DNA of 64,000 bases. Source: Thermus parvatiensis (GTDB lineage: Bacteria; Deinococcota; Deinococci; Deinococcales; Thermaceae). This document shows positions 37,593 to 46,403 of this stretch, one piece after another; the first letter of the stretch is position 1, and every line of letters starts with the position of its first letter. The notes beneath the pieces were generated by a model, which made no database searches, was not told where the DNA came from, and was given only the letters and a program-made list of their open reading frames with translations. The position numbers were made by a program, and so were the translations under genes. The stretch is taken from the NCBI RefSeq assembly GCF_001535545.1, contig NZ_CP014141.1, forward strand, positions 496,001 through 560,000. Direction: 5' to 3'.

Positions 37593-39388
37593 CTAAACGA
37601 GGGCGAAGCGGGCCTCGAGGGCCGGAAGGTCCGCCTCCAGGAAGCGGAGGCGGGCCTCGGCGTTCAGGGGAAGGGCCTGGGAGAGGGCCACCTGGGCGGA
37701 AAGCCCGAGCTCGGGGAGGAGGAAGACCCCGTGCGCCCCCCTTCGCTCCACCAGGACCCCAGGCCCCTCGTAGCCCTTTTCCTGGAGGTAAAGGAGGGTC
37801 CAGTGGAGCTTGCTCTTGCGCTCCGCCTCCCGCACAGCATCGGCCACCGCCTCCGCCGCCCCTACCCGCTCCAGGAGCTCCTTCTGGGAAAGGGGCCTTC
37901 CCCCCTTGAGCCAGGCCCTTAGCTGCTGGTGGGCCACCAGGTCCAGGTAGCGCCTTAAGGGGCTCGTCACCTGGGCGTAGAAGGGGAGGCCCAGGCCCTT
38001 GTGGGGGGCGGGGACCGCCTTGAGCTGGGCCCGTTTGAGGGCTTTCCTTTGCTCCCACATGGCGGCAAGCCCCTCCCCCTCCACCCTCCGGCTTGGGGCC
38101 TCTTGGGTGGCGAAGGGGAAGGGAAGCCCTTCCCTAAGGGCCAGGTGGGCGGCGGCGTAGCCCGCGAGGAGCATGGCCTCCCGCACCCAAAGGCGGCTTG
38201 GGTAGGGAGGAAGGGGCGTGATGCGGATCTCCTCCCCCTCCACCCGCACCTTGACCTCGGGCAGAAAGAGGTCCAGGGCCCCTTGGGCCAGGCGCTTCCG
38301 GTGGAAGGCCTCCGCCAACCGCCGCAAAGGGCCGAGCTCGGGCCGGTCCAGAGCCTCCTTGTAGGTGAGGCGCTGGACCCGGACCCAGCTCGGGTAGACC
38401 CGTTCCTCCAGGAGGTCCCCCTCCTCCGAGACCACTAGTTCAAAGGTGAGGGCCGGAGAGACCTCGTTCAGGCCGAGGCCGAGTGCCTCCGTGACCCCAG
38501 GGGGGAGCATGGACACCGTGCCCTCGGGAGGTAGAGGTTCGCCCCCCGGCGCAAAGCCTCCTGGTCCAGGGGGCTTCCGGGGGGGACGAGGGCGGCCACG
38601 TCGGCCACGTGGACGAAGAGGCGGAAGCCCCCCTCCACCCGCTCGGCGAAGACGGCGTCGTCGGGGTCTTGGCTTCCCTCGTCGTCTATGGCGAAGGCGG
38701 GGAGGTGGGTGAGGTCCACCCGGTCCTCCTCGGGGAGGGGGGGGACGGGGAGGTCCGGGGGCTGGAGGGGAAGGCCGAGCCTCCTTGGGTGGGGGTTTTC
38801 CCTCTGCCAAAGCCCCAGGCGGAGGAGGAAGGCGTGGGCCGCCTCGGGGGTTTCGGGGAGGCCCAGGGCCCGGAGGACGGGGCTTTCCTTCCTCTCCCCC
38901 CGGGCCAGGGCCTCCACCTCGGCGAGGAGGGGGCGGTCTTCCTCCTCTGGGGTCCCCCTCCTAAGCCGCTCCACCCCTTCCCGGAAGGTCCTTTCCCGGG
39001 CCTCCTTCTGCCTTTGGGCCTCGAGGAGGGCAGCAAGCTCCTCCCGGGTCCGCGCCCGGACCCTTTCCCCCTCCAAAACGAAGCGCTCCCCCTTTTGGGC
39101 GAGGAGAAAGGCCCCGTAGGCGGCCTCCGGGGTGTAGGCCCCGTAGACCAGCTCGGCGAGCTCCCTAAGGCTCACCGTCTGCCCCTCCAGGAGTTCCCAG
39201 GCGGCCTCCTCCTCCCCCTCGGGCACCTTCAGGCCTAAGGAGGCGGGCCCCGGGTGGAGGAAGAGGACGTCCTTGGGACGCACCCTCAGCTTTGCGCCTC
39301 CTTCCAGCGTGAGTTCCAAGCGGCCCCCCTTCTCCTCGGCGAGGGCGGGTTTGCCTTTGTAGACGACAAGGGCTTGCTTGACGGCCAT
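37593..39388 (-). CDS. RNB-domain exoribonuclease (RNase II/R family), frame broken
   Basis: This 3'-5' exoribonuclease has about 598 residues. The RNB catalytic start AIDDEGSQDPDDAVF carries the metal-binding aspartates. FRLFVHVADVAALVPPGSPLD, VSMLPP and YAQVTSPLRRYLDLVAHQQL follow. The ~190-residue N-terminal part is not a clear cold-shock domain, unlike RNase R. The break at 38526-38528 needs one more base; repair reads NLYLPEGTVSML. AAGGAGG lies before the ATG. The domain resembles the shorter RNB proteins of cyanobacteria and Deinococcus. Confidence 0.88.
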
Positions 39389-39447
39389 GGGTGTCCTCCT
39401 TATAATGAAGCTTGGGTGGCCGGGAACTGCGTAGCGGGTCCCCGGCC

Positions 39448-40200
39448 TCAATCCTTTTGTTGGGGCTTAGGCAGGACGACAAGCCCGTATCCCATGTACC
39501 CTTGGGGACCCCGGCGGAGCTTTTGCTCTATGATCCGCCAGTCTTCTTTTAGGGGTTTCTTGAGGTACCAGCGCCCAATGGGTGTGGCCACCAGGTCTGC
39601 CAACTGGAGCCCCGCTATGTTTTCCCGCTTTTTGCGGAACTCTAACTCCGAGCGATGCAGAGCCCTTCGGAGCCTCTTGGCTGACAGGTAACGGGTTCCC
39701 CTTTGTAGGAGGTCTTCCCAAGCGCGCTTGAGGCTCCCATCCAGGTGGGGGGCGCGGCTTTCCGCAGTGACCTTGGCCTGGCTTCCGCGCTCCTCCACCT
39801 CAAAGACCAGCCTTTCCACCAACACCTTCAGGGAAAGCTCGTAAGGGTCCAGGGCGGCTTCTCCGTAAACCTCCTTGTGGCGCCGCTTATCCACCACCAC
39901 AGCCGCCACAGTGTACTCCCACCTTGCCATGGCCTCGTTAAGCGTTTCGTAGAACTCCAGGCGGAACCGTGGATCTTTTAGACGCTCAAAGCCGTTGCGG
40001 TTACGCGTTATGTCGGCGGTGTGGAAGACGACCCCGTCATGGCCGAATAGCTTTCTCTTGATTTGGGCCATCTCCGGAACGATGACGGTCTCATAGTGCT
40101 CCTCGTCCACGAGTAGCCCCACCAGGACGAAGATGGGGTAGTATGGATCCATTCTGTCTAGGACGTGATCTCCAGACTCGTCCACAAAGCAAAGAAGCAT
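39448..40200 (-). CDS. DUF3800-domain protein
   Basis: This protein has about 250 residues. It opens LLCFVDESGDH, the DUF3800 signature of an RNase-H-like fold, and later has VFHTADITRNRNGF and LQLADLVATPIGRWY, where the aspartates match the family. The function is unknown; members are often in mobile or defence-linked regions. Its sequence is clearly less GC-rich than that of its neighbours, a sign of transfer. I chose the ATG at 40200, 13 bases after TATAAT (40214-40219 on the minus strand). An upstream ATG overlaps that hexamer. Confidence 0.78.
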   Translation of the reverse strand: MLLCFVDESGDHVLDRMDPYYPIFVLVGLLVDEEHYETVIVPEMAQIKRKLFGHDGVVFHTADITRNRNGFERLKDPRFRLEFYETLNEAMARWEYTVAAVVVDKRRHKEVYGEAALDPYELSLKVLVERLVFEVEERGSQAKVTAESRAPHLDGSLKRAWEDLLQRGTRYLSAKRLRRALHRSELEFRKKRENIAGLQLADLVATPIGRWYLKKPLKEDWRIIEQKLRRGPQGYMGYGLVVLPKPQQKD

Positions 40201-40213
40201 TATCCGCCCCGCC

Positions 40214-40221
40214 ATTATACT
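40214..40221. promoter_or_regulatory. Overlapping divergent -10 elements, DUF3800 (-) and pepF (+)
   Basis: The octamer ATTATACT contains minus-strand TATAAT (40214-40219) for the DUF3800 gene and plus-strand TATACT (40216-40221), whose end is 7 bases before the pepF ATG. Transcription in one direction should exclude the other. Confidence 0.62.
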
Positions 40222-40228
40222 GGCTCCC

Positions 40229-41941
40229 ATGGAATGGGACCTCTCCGACCTCTATTCAGGCCCCCAAGACCCGAGGATCCTCCAGGACCTCGAGGCCGCC
40301 CTCGCCCTGGCCCAGGGCCTTGACCCCCAGGGGCTTTTGGACCCGGAAGGGGCCCAGGACCTCTTGGAGCGGTACGAGAAGGCCCTGGAGCTTGCCTACA
40401 AGCCCCTGAACTACGCAAGCCTCTACTTCGCCACCCGCACCCAAGACCCCGAGGCGAAGGCCCTTTTGGACCGGGTGCGGGGCCGCTTCACCGAGGTGAA
40501 AAACCGCCTCGTGCCCCTGGAGGTGGCCTTAAGGAAGCTTCCCGATGAGGCCTTCCAGAGGCTCCTCGCCCACCCGGGCCTCGCCGACCTCGGCCACTTC
40601 CTGAAAAGGCAAAGGGCCTACGCTCCCCACACCCTCTCGGAAAGGGAGGAGGAGCTTCTGAACCTCAAGGCCCTGGTGGGAAGGAGCGCCTGGAGCCAGT
40701 TCTACACGGAGTACACGGGCCGGTTCCGCTTCCGGGTGGGGGAAAGGGAGCTCACGGAGATGGAGGTCCGGGCCCTCCGCCGTGACCCGGACCCCGAGGT
40801 GCGCCGCGAGGCCCACCGGGCGCTTTACGGGAAGCTCCTCGCCGAGGCCCCCACGCTGAGCGCCGTCTTCAACGCGGTTTACCTGGACTACCTCCAGGAC
40901 CTCCGCCTTAGGGGCTACCGCCACCCCTTGGAGCCCGTGGCCCTCCGCGACGAGGTGGAGGTGAGGGAGATTGAGGCCCTCCTGGAGGCCACAAAGGCCC
41001 ACTACCCCCTGGTGGAGCGCTACTACTGCTGGAAGGCGGGGAGGCTCGGCCGGGAGAAGACCCCAAGCGAGGACCTCCTCGCCCCCCTGGGGGAGAAGCC
41101 CAAGGTGCCCTTTGCCGAGGCGCGGGCCCTGGTGCTGGAGGCCTTCCGCCGTTTCTCCCCCGAGCTTGCGGAAATCGCCCGGGAGTTCTTTGAGAAGTGC
41201 TGGATAGACGTCTACCCGAGGCCCGGCAAACGGGGCGGGGCCTTCTGCTCTGGGGGGCTTCCCTCCACCCACCCCTACATCCTCCTCAACCACACGGACG
41301 ACCTGGACAGCGCCCACACCCTCGCCCACGAGCTCGGGCACGGGGTGCACTTCTACCTCGCCCGCAAGCAGCGCCTCCTCAACTTCGGGGCCTCCACGCC
41401 CCTCGCCGAGACCGCCAGCGTCTTCGCCGAGATCCTCCTGGACGACCTCCTCCTGGAGAGGCTTTCCGGGGAGGAAAAGACCCTCCTCCTCGCGGAGAGG
41501 GTGGAGGACGCCATAAACACCCTCTTCCGCCAGGTGATGTACACCTTCTTTGAAAGGCGAAGCCTCGAGGCCCGCAAGGAAGCTGCCCTCTCCCCCGAGG
41601 CCTTCCACGCCCTCTGGGACGAGGAGCAGAGGAGGCTCTACGGGGAGGCCGTGGCCTGGACGGAGCTTGACCGCGCCGCCTGGGCGGGCATCCCCCACTT
41701 CGTCCACTACCGCTTCTACACCTACAGCTACGCCCTGGGCTACCTGGTGGTCCTGGCCCTCTACGGCAAGTACCGGGAGGAGGGGGAGGCCTTCGTGCCC
41801 AAGTACCTGCGGATTTTGGAGGCCGGGGAGAGCGCTAGCCCCAAGGAGATCCTGGCCGAGGCCGGGGTGGAGCTTGGCTCCGAGGCCTTCTTCCGCTACG
41901 GCTTCGGCGTCCTGGAGTCTTGGCTAAAGGCCCTTCCTTAG
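40229..41941 (+). CDS. pepF: Oligoendopeptidase F-type metallopeptidase (M3)
   Basis: This 570-residue zinc endopeptidase of family M3 cleaves oligopeptides in the cytoplasm. The zinc motif is LAHELGHGVHFYLA, with the third ligand in PLAETASVFAEILLDD. The family's Tyr and His near the end appear in HFVHYRFYTYSYALGYLVVL. No signal peptide is present. TATACT lies 7 bases before the ATG, which implies a leaderless mRNA. The frame is intact, and truD follows after 14 bases. Confidence 0.92.
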   Translation: MEWDLSDLYSGPQDPRILQDLEAALALAQGLDPQGLLDPEGAQDLLERYEKALELAYKPLNYASLYFATRTQDPEAKALLDRVRGRFTEVKNRLVPLEVALRKLPDEAFQRLLAHPGLADLGHFLKRQRAYAPHTLSEREEELLNLKALVGRSAWSQFYTEYTGRFRFRVGERELTEMEVRALRRDPDPEVRREAHRALYGKLLAEAPTLSAVFNAVYLDYLQDLRLRGYRHPLEPVALRDEVEVREIEALLEATKAHYPLVERYYCWKAGRLGREKTPSEDLLAPLGEKPKVPFAEARALVLEAFRRFSPELAEIAREFFEKCWIDVYPRPGKRGGAFCSGGLPSTHPYILLNHTDDLDSAHTLAHELGHGVHFYLARKQRLLNFGASTPLAETASVFAEILLDDLLLERLSGEEKTLLLAERVEDAINTLFRQVMYTFFERRSLEARKEAALSPEAFHALWDEEQRRLYGEAVAWTELDRAAWAGIPHFVHYRFYTYSYALGYLVVLALYGKYREEGEAFVPKYLRILEAGESASPKEILAEAGVELGSEAFFRYGFGVLESWLKALP

Positions 41942-41955
41942 GCGAGAATAGGGGG

Positions 41956-43026
41956 ATGGACCTGGTCTTTCGCCCCGAGCGCTACCCCTTCCTCACCCAA
42001 GACCTCCCCGGGGTGGGCGGGGAGATCCGGGTGGAGCCCCAGGACTTCCAGGTGGAGGAGGTGCCCGCCTACCTCCCCAAGGGGGAAGGGGAGCACCTCT
42101 ACCTCCTTCTGGAGAAGGAGGGCCGCACCACCCGGGAGGTCTTGGAGTTCCTGCGGGACGAGGTGGGGGTGCCCGAAAAGGAAATCGGGGTGGCGGGCCT
42201 TAAGGACAAGCACGCCCGCACCCGCCAGTGGTTCTCCATCCCAAGGAGGTACGAGGACGCCCTCTGCCTTCTGGAGAACCTCCAGGGCGTGAGGCTCCTT
42301 GCCGCCGACCTCCACACCAACAAGCTCAGGACGGGGCACCTCAAGGGGAACCGCTTCCATATCCTCATCCGCCGCCCCAAAGGGGGGGTGGCGGAGGCGG
42401 AGGCGGTCCTAAAGCGCCTCGCGGAGAAGGGCGTCCCCAACTACTACGGTCCCCAGCGCTTCGGCCTTGGGGGGCTAAACCCGGTTAGGGGCTACAAGCT
42501 GGTGAAGGAGGGAAAGGGCCGGGGAAGCCCGTGGCTCAAGCGCTTCCTCATCGGAAGCCTCCAGAGCCTCCTCTTCAACGACTGGGTGGCCCTGAGGATG
42601 GCCCTGGGCCTCTACGACCGGGTGGTCCCCGGGGACTGGGCCAAAAAGCACGCCACGGGAGGGGAGTTCCTGGTGGAAGACCCGAAGGAGGCCGAGCGCG
42701 CCCTAAGGCTTGAGATCAGCGCCACGGGCCCCCTCTTCGGCAAGAAGTACCCCGAGGCCCAAGGGGAAGCGAGGGCCATAGAGGACGAGGTCCTCGCCCG
42801 CTACGGCCTCAAGCGGGAGGAGTTCAGGGCGAGGCGGGGCGCCCGGAGGCCCATCCGGGTCCCCCTCTCGGAGTGGAAGGTGGAGGAGGCCCCGGAGGGG
42901 CTTTGGCTTTCCTTCTTCCTGCCCAAGGGGAGCTACGCCACGAGCCTTCTTCGGGAGGTGATGAAGGTGGAAGCCCTAGACCACCTGGAAGCCGAACCAG
43001 CCCCCGAGGACGCCGAGGGCCTCTAG
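41956..43026 (+). CDS. truD: tRNA pseudouridine(13) synthase TruD
   Basis: TruD, 356 residues, isomerises uridine 13 in tRNA-Glu and others. The catalytic aspartate is in VAGLKDKHARTRQ. The conserved KGNRFHILIR and GVPNYYGPQRFG blocks are present, and the insertion domain lies between about residues 190 and 300. I chose the ATG at 41956, preceded by TAGGGGG, which fits the family N-terminus. The 3' end overlaps the convergent cysteine-cluster gene by 51 bases. Confidence 0.93.
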   Translation: MDLVFRPERYPFLTQDLPGVGGEIRVEPQDFQVEEVPAYLPKGEGEHLYLLLEKEGRTTREVLEFLRDEVGVPEKEIGVAGLKDKHARTRQWFSIPRRYEDALCLLENLQGVRLLAADLHTNKLRTGHLKGNRFHILIRRPKGGVAEAEAVLKRLAEKGVPNYYGPQRFGLGGLNPVRGYKLVKEGKGRGSPWLKRFLIGSLQSLLFNDWVALRMALGLYDRVVPGDWAKKHATGGEFLVEDPKEAERALRLEISATGPLFGKKYPEAQGEARAIEDEVLARYGLKREEFRARRGARRPIRVPLSEWKVEEAPEGLWLSFFLPKGSYATSLLREVMKVEALDHLEAEPAPEDAEGL

Positions 43027-43605
43027 CCGGGCCTCCACCTCTTCCCGGTCTTCAGGAAGGCCTGTGAGGAGGAGGTAGAGGAGGCCGGAAAGCTCCCCGA
43101 GGACCAGAAAACCCGTCTGGGCCCGCTCCTCCTCCCAAAGCTCCTCCATCCGCCTGCGGGCCATGCGGTGGGGCACCCGGAGGAAGTGCCCGGGCCCGTG
43201 GTGGGACTTGGGGGCGGGGTGGGGGTTTTCGGGGTCGCAGTAGGCGGGGTCCTCGTCGGTCAGGACCCCCCGGCAGGCCAGGGGGCGGTGGGCGTAGACC
43301 CCGCAAAGCCCCTCCTCCAGGAGGGGGCAGGGGCTGCGGCGTAAGAAGAAGCGGCGGGGAAAGGTGGGGTCGTCCTTTTCGCGGGCGAGAAGGGCGAGGC
43401 GCCTCGGGCCCTTCTCCAGAACGCGGGCCTTCTGTGTCTCGGTGAGGTGGGGGAGGAGGGCCTGGGCCTCGAGGCGGCTCGCCGTTACCCAGCCGTAGCA
43501 GCAGGCGAAGCACCCCGGGCCGCAGGAGGGACGGATCCCTTTTCGGGCGAGGTAGTCGGCGATCCCCTCGTCCAGCGCCCGGAAGGCCCGCTCCACCGCC
43601 TCCAC
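42976..43605 (-). CDS. YkgJ-family cysteine-cluster protein
   Basis: This 209-residue protein has the CxxxCxxCC pattern (PSCGPGCFACCYG) at residues 28-40 and later cysteines in SPCPLLEEGLCGVYAHRPLACRG. These make the zinc- or iron-chelating cluster of the UPF0153/YkgJ family. The function is not established. The GTG start has TATTCT 7 bases upstream, so the mRNA is probably leaderless. That hexamer overlaps the -10 of the divergent DinB-like gene. Confidence 0.85.
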   Translation of the reverse strand: MEAVERAFRALDEGIADYLARKGIRPSCGPGCFACCYGWVTASRLEAQALLPHLTETQKARVLEKGPRRLALLAREKDDPTFPRRFFLRRSPCPLLEEGLCGVYAHRPLACRGVLTDEDPAYCDPENPHPAPKSHHGPGHFLRVPHRMARRRMEELWEEERAQTGFLVLGELSGLLYLLLTGLPEDREEVEARLEALGVLGGWFGFQVV

Positions 43606-43611
43606 GCCCCG

Positions 43612-43618
43612 TAGAATA
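43612..43618. promoter_or_regulatory. Overlapping divergent -10 elements, YkgJ (-) and DinB-like (+)
   Basis: TAGAATA contains plus-strand TAGAAT (43612-43617), 6 bases before the ATG at 43624, and minus-strand TATTCT (43613-43618), 7 bases before the GTG at 43605. The start codons are only 18 bases apart. Confidence 0.62.
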
Positions 43619-43623
43619 CGCCT

Positions 43624-44112
43624 ATGCCCGCGCCCTTTCTAGAACCCCTGGAGCCCGGGGTCTCCCCGGCGGTGTCCGCCTGGATCAAGGGCCTGAAGGA
43701 GGTGGCCCTGCACCTGGACAAGTGGGCCTTTGACCTCCCCGAGGAGCCCTTCTGGCGGCGGCCCAAGGAGGGGGCGAACCCCATCGGCGGCCTGGTGCGG
43801 CACATCGCGGGAAGCTCCTTGCGCCTCGCCCACTACGCCCTGGGCGTGGAACTTCCCGAGTGGGCGAGGAAGGGGAGGGAGTGGGAGCTTTCGGGCGCGC
43901 CCGAGCCCAAGGAGGCGGTGGAGGCCCGCTTCCGGGAGGCCTGGGAGGTCCTCCTCGCCGCCTTCCGCCGGGTGGAGGAGGCCGCCTTGGCGGAGGTGGT
44001 GCGCGTAGGGCACCTGGGCGCCGAGGCGCCCCGGGCCCACGTCCTCCACCACCTGGTGGAGCACGCCCAGCACCACGCCGGCCAGGTGATCTACGCCCGG
44101 AAGCTCCTTTAG
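43624..44112 (+). CDS. DinB/YfiT-family protein
   Basis: This 162-residue four-helix-bundle protein of the DinB superfamily shows metal-binding histidines in LVRHIAGSSLRLAHYA and HHLVEHAQHHAGQVIYAR, near the expected ends of helices 2 and 4. Such proteins are often thiol transferases. In an organism with bshC, a bacillithiol-S-transferase role is a reasonable inference. The frame is intact, and a Thermus-type hypothetical gene follows after 16 bases. Confidence 0.85.
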   Translation: MPAPFLEPLEPGVSPAVSAWIKGLKEVALHLDKWAFDLPEEPFWRRPKEGANPIGGLVRHIAGSSLRLAHYALGVELPEWARKGREWELSGAPEPKEAVEARFREAWEVLLAAFRRVEEAALAEVVRVGHLGAEAPRAHVLHHLVEHAQHHAGQVIYARKLL

Positions 44113-44128
44113 CGCGTAAGATGAGGCC

Positions 44129-44524
44129 ATGGTACGCGTGGGCATGCGCGCCGCGCCCCGGGTGAGCCTCGAGGCCCTGAAGGCGGCCCTGGGCGGCCTG
44201 AAGCTTTCCGAGGCCAAGGTTTACCTCATCACCGACTGGCAGGACAAAAGGGACCAGGCCCGTTACGCCCTCCTCCTCCACACGGGCAAGAAGGACCTCC
44301 TCGTCCCCGACGCCTTCGGCCCCGCCTTTCCCGGGGGAGAGGAGGCCCTCTCCGAGCTTGTGGGGCTCCTCCTCGCCCAGGGGGCGAGGAGGTTCTACGA
44401 GGCCGTGGTCTCCCCCGGGGAGATGACGGCCCTCTTGGACCTGCCCCCGGAGGAGCTCCTCAAGCGGGTCATGGCCATCGCCAACCCCACGGATCCCGGG
44501 ATCTACCTCAAGCGGGCGGCTTAG
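44129..44524 (+). CDS. Conserved hypothetical protein, 131 residues
   Basis: I do not recognise a family. The protein starts VRVGMRAAPRVSLEALKAAL and has a strand KVYLITDWQDKRDQARYALLLHTGKKDLLVPDAFGP that reads like alternating strands, then helices LSELVGLLLAQGARRFYEAV and LLKRVMAIANPTDPG. No signal or membrane segment is visible. Codon use matches the neighbours. TAAGAT (44117-44122) stands 6 bases before the ATG. A terminator follows, so it is a one-gene or DinB-linked transcript. Confidence 0.75.
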   Translation: MVRVGMRAAPRVSLEALKAALGGLKLSEAKVYLITDWQDKRDQARYALLLHTGKKDLLVPDAFGPAFPGGEEALSELVGLLLAQGARRFYEAVVSPGEMTALLDLPPEELLKRVMAIANPTDPGIYLKRAA

Positions 44525-44538
44525 GAAGCTTCTTCACA

Positions 44539-44570
44539 AAAGGGGGCCTAGACCCCCCTTTAAGGTTTTT
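44539..44570 (+). terminator. Rho-independent terminator after the 131-residue protein
   Basis: The stem AAAGGGGG / CCCCCTTT (44539-44546, 44554-44561) is followed within four bases by TTTTT (44566-44570). It separates the small gene from the downstream oxidoreductase. Confidence 0.8.
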
Positions 44571-44585
44571 GAGGGGGGTGAGCCG

Positions 44586-45542
44586 ATGCGCGCGGTGGTG
44601 CTCAAGGGCTTCGGCGGGTTGGAGATGCTGGAGGAGCGGGACCTCCCGGTGCCCGAGCCCGGGCCCGGGGAAGTCCTGGTGAAGAACCTGGCCATCGCCG
44701 TGAACCCCGTGGACGCCAAGATCCGGGCGGCGGGGCGCTGGGCGGGGGTGGAGCCCCCCTTCGTCTTGGGCTACGACGCCGCCGGTGTCGTGGCCAAGGT
44801 GGGCCCCGGGGTGAGGGACCTTAAGGAGGGGGACGAGGTCTACTACACCCCCGAGATCTTCGGGAACCCCCACGGCACCTACGCCGAGTACACCCCCGTG
44901 CCGGCGGAAATCGTGGCCAGGAAGCCCAAGAACCTCTCCTTTGCCGAGGCCGCCGCCATCCCCCTGGCGGGGGGCACCGCCTGGGAGGCGGTGGTGCGCC
45001 GCCTGGCCGTGCGCCCGGGGGAGACGGTGCTGGTGATGGGCGGGGCGGGGGGTGTGGGCTCCTTCGCCGTCCAGTTCGCCAAGGCGGCGGGGGCCTACGT
45101 GATCGCCACGGCGAGCGCGGAAAACCTCTCGGTGCTCAAGGAGCTCGGGGCCGACCTCGCCTTGGACTACCGGGGCCCCTGGCCGGAGGAGGTCCTCAAG
45201 GCCACGGAGGGTCAGGGGGTGGACGCCGCCTTGGAGACCGCCGGGGAGAGCCTGGTGGAGCGGGTCATCCCCGTGGTGCGCCCCTTCGGCCGCATCGCCA
45301 CCATCCTGCCTCCCCAGGGGAACCTGGCCGGGCTTTACACCAAGAACCAGACCCTCTACGGCGTCTTCCTCACGCGGGAGAGGAAGCGCCTTCTGGAGAT
45401 GCGCCCCCTCTTTGAGCGGGGCCTGGCGAGGCCCCTCATCGCCGAGGTCCTCCCCTTCAGCCTGGAGAACCTGAGGAAGGCCCACGCCCGCATGGACTCC
45501 GGGCACGGGCGGGGGAAGATCGTCCTCACCTTTCAGGCGTAA
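44586..45542 (+). CDS. Quinone-oxidoreductase/zinc-type alcohol dehydrogenase-like MDR protein
   Basis: This 318-residue MDR-family NADPH oxidoreductase has a GroES-like N-terminal domain (LVKNLAIAVNPVDAKIRAAG, VLGYDAAGVVAKVGPGV) and a Rossmann domain (VLVMGGAGGVGSFAVQFAKA). The usual zinc-binding Cys/His/Glu set is missing, so it is of the zinc-free quinone-oxidoreductase group. A GAGGGGGGTGA precedes the ATG. The stop overlaps the 3' end of the convergent HMG-CoA lyase by 10 bases. Confidence 0.88.
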   Translation: MRAVVLKGFGGLEMLEERDLPVPEPGPGEVLVKNLAIAVNPVDAKIRAAGRWAGVEPPFVLGYDAAGVVAKVGPGVRDLKEGDEVYYTPEIFGNPHGTYAEYTPVPAEIVARKPKNLSFAEAAAIPLAGGTAWEAVVRRLAVRPGETVLVMGGAGGVGSFAVQFAKAAGAYVIATASAENLSVLKELGADLALDYRGPWPEEVLKATEGQGVDAALETAGESLVERVIPVVRPFGRIATILPPQGNLAGLYTKNQTLYGVFLTRERKRLLEMRPLFERGLARPLIAEVLPFSLENLRKAHARMDSGHGRGKIVLTFQA

Positions 45543-46392
45543 AGGGCCTTAAGCCGCGCCGCCTCCTCCGCGAGAAGGGGGAGGCGGCTTAGGTCTACTC
45601 CCGTGGCGAGGCCCCGCTTCTCCAGGTGGGGGAGGACGACCTCCGTGGGGAGGTTGCCCACGAGCTCGTCTCCGGCGAAGGGGCACCCCCCACCCCTGCC
45701 AGGGCCCCCTCGAGCCAGGTGACCCCCGTCGCAAGGACCGCCTCCACCTTGGCCAAGGCCTCCTCGGGCCGGGCGTGGAGGTGGGCCCCGAGGCCTTCCG
45801 GGCCAAAGCGGGCCACGGCGGCCTTCAAGACCTCATGAATCCGCTTGGGGTCCGCCACCCCGTAGGTGTCGGCGAGGGCGATCTCCCGCACACCCATTTC
45901 CCGCAGGCGGGCGATGGCCTCCAAAACCCCCTCCACGCTCCAGGGGTCCCCGTAGGGGTTGCCGAAGGCCATGGAGAGGTAGACCACAAGGCCAAGCCGC
46001 CCCTCTGTCCTCTCCACCATGGCCGCCACCAGGGGCCAGGAGGCCTCTATGGAGCGGTTGGTGTTCCTCCGCTGGAAGGTCTCGGAGAGGGAGAAGGGGT
46101 AGCCCACGTGGGTGAGGTTGGGGGCGGCGAGGGCCCTTTCCAGGCCCTTCTCGTTGGCCACGATGGCCAGGTAGGTCCTGCCCTCGGGGGGCGGGAGGGC
46201 CTTTAGCACCTCCTCGGCGTCCGCCATCTGGGGTACCCACTTGGGGGAGACGAAGCTGGTGAGGTCCAGGTGGGCGAAGCCCGCTTCTAAAAGCCTTTTC
46301 AGGAAGGCTACCTTCTCCTGGGTGAGAATAAAGCGGGAAAACCCCTGCCAGGCGTCCCTGGGACACTCCACCCACCGCACGCTCGCCTTCAC
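45533..46392 (-). CDS. Hydroxymethylglutaryl-CoA lyase (frame broken)
   Basis: This DRE-TIM metallolyase has about 286 residues and splits HMG-CoA into acetyl-CoA and acetoacetate, the last step of leucine breakdown. It shows GFAHLDLTSFVSPKWVPQMAD, ALADTYGVADPKRI and HLHARPEEALAK. The catalytic-cysteine signature GVGGCPFAGDELVGNLPTE appears only after one base is added to the C run at 45686-45691 (plus strand). The N-terminus reads SVRWVECPRDAWQGF; the first metal ligand motif is CPRDAWQ, where most homologues have VGPRDG-like text. The GTG start is 11 bases after recN. Confidence 0.87.
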
Positions 46393-46403
46393 GCTTCCAC
46401 CCC

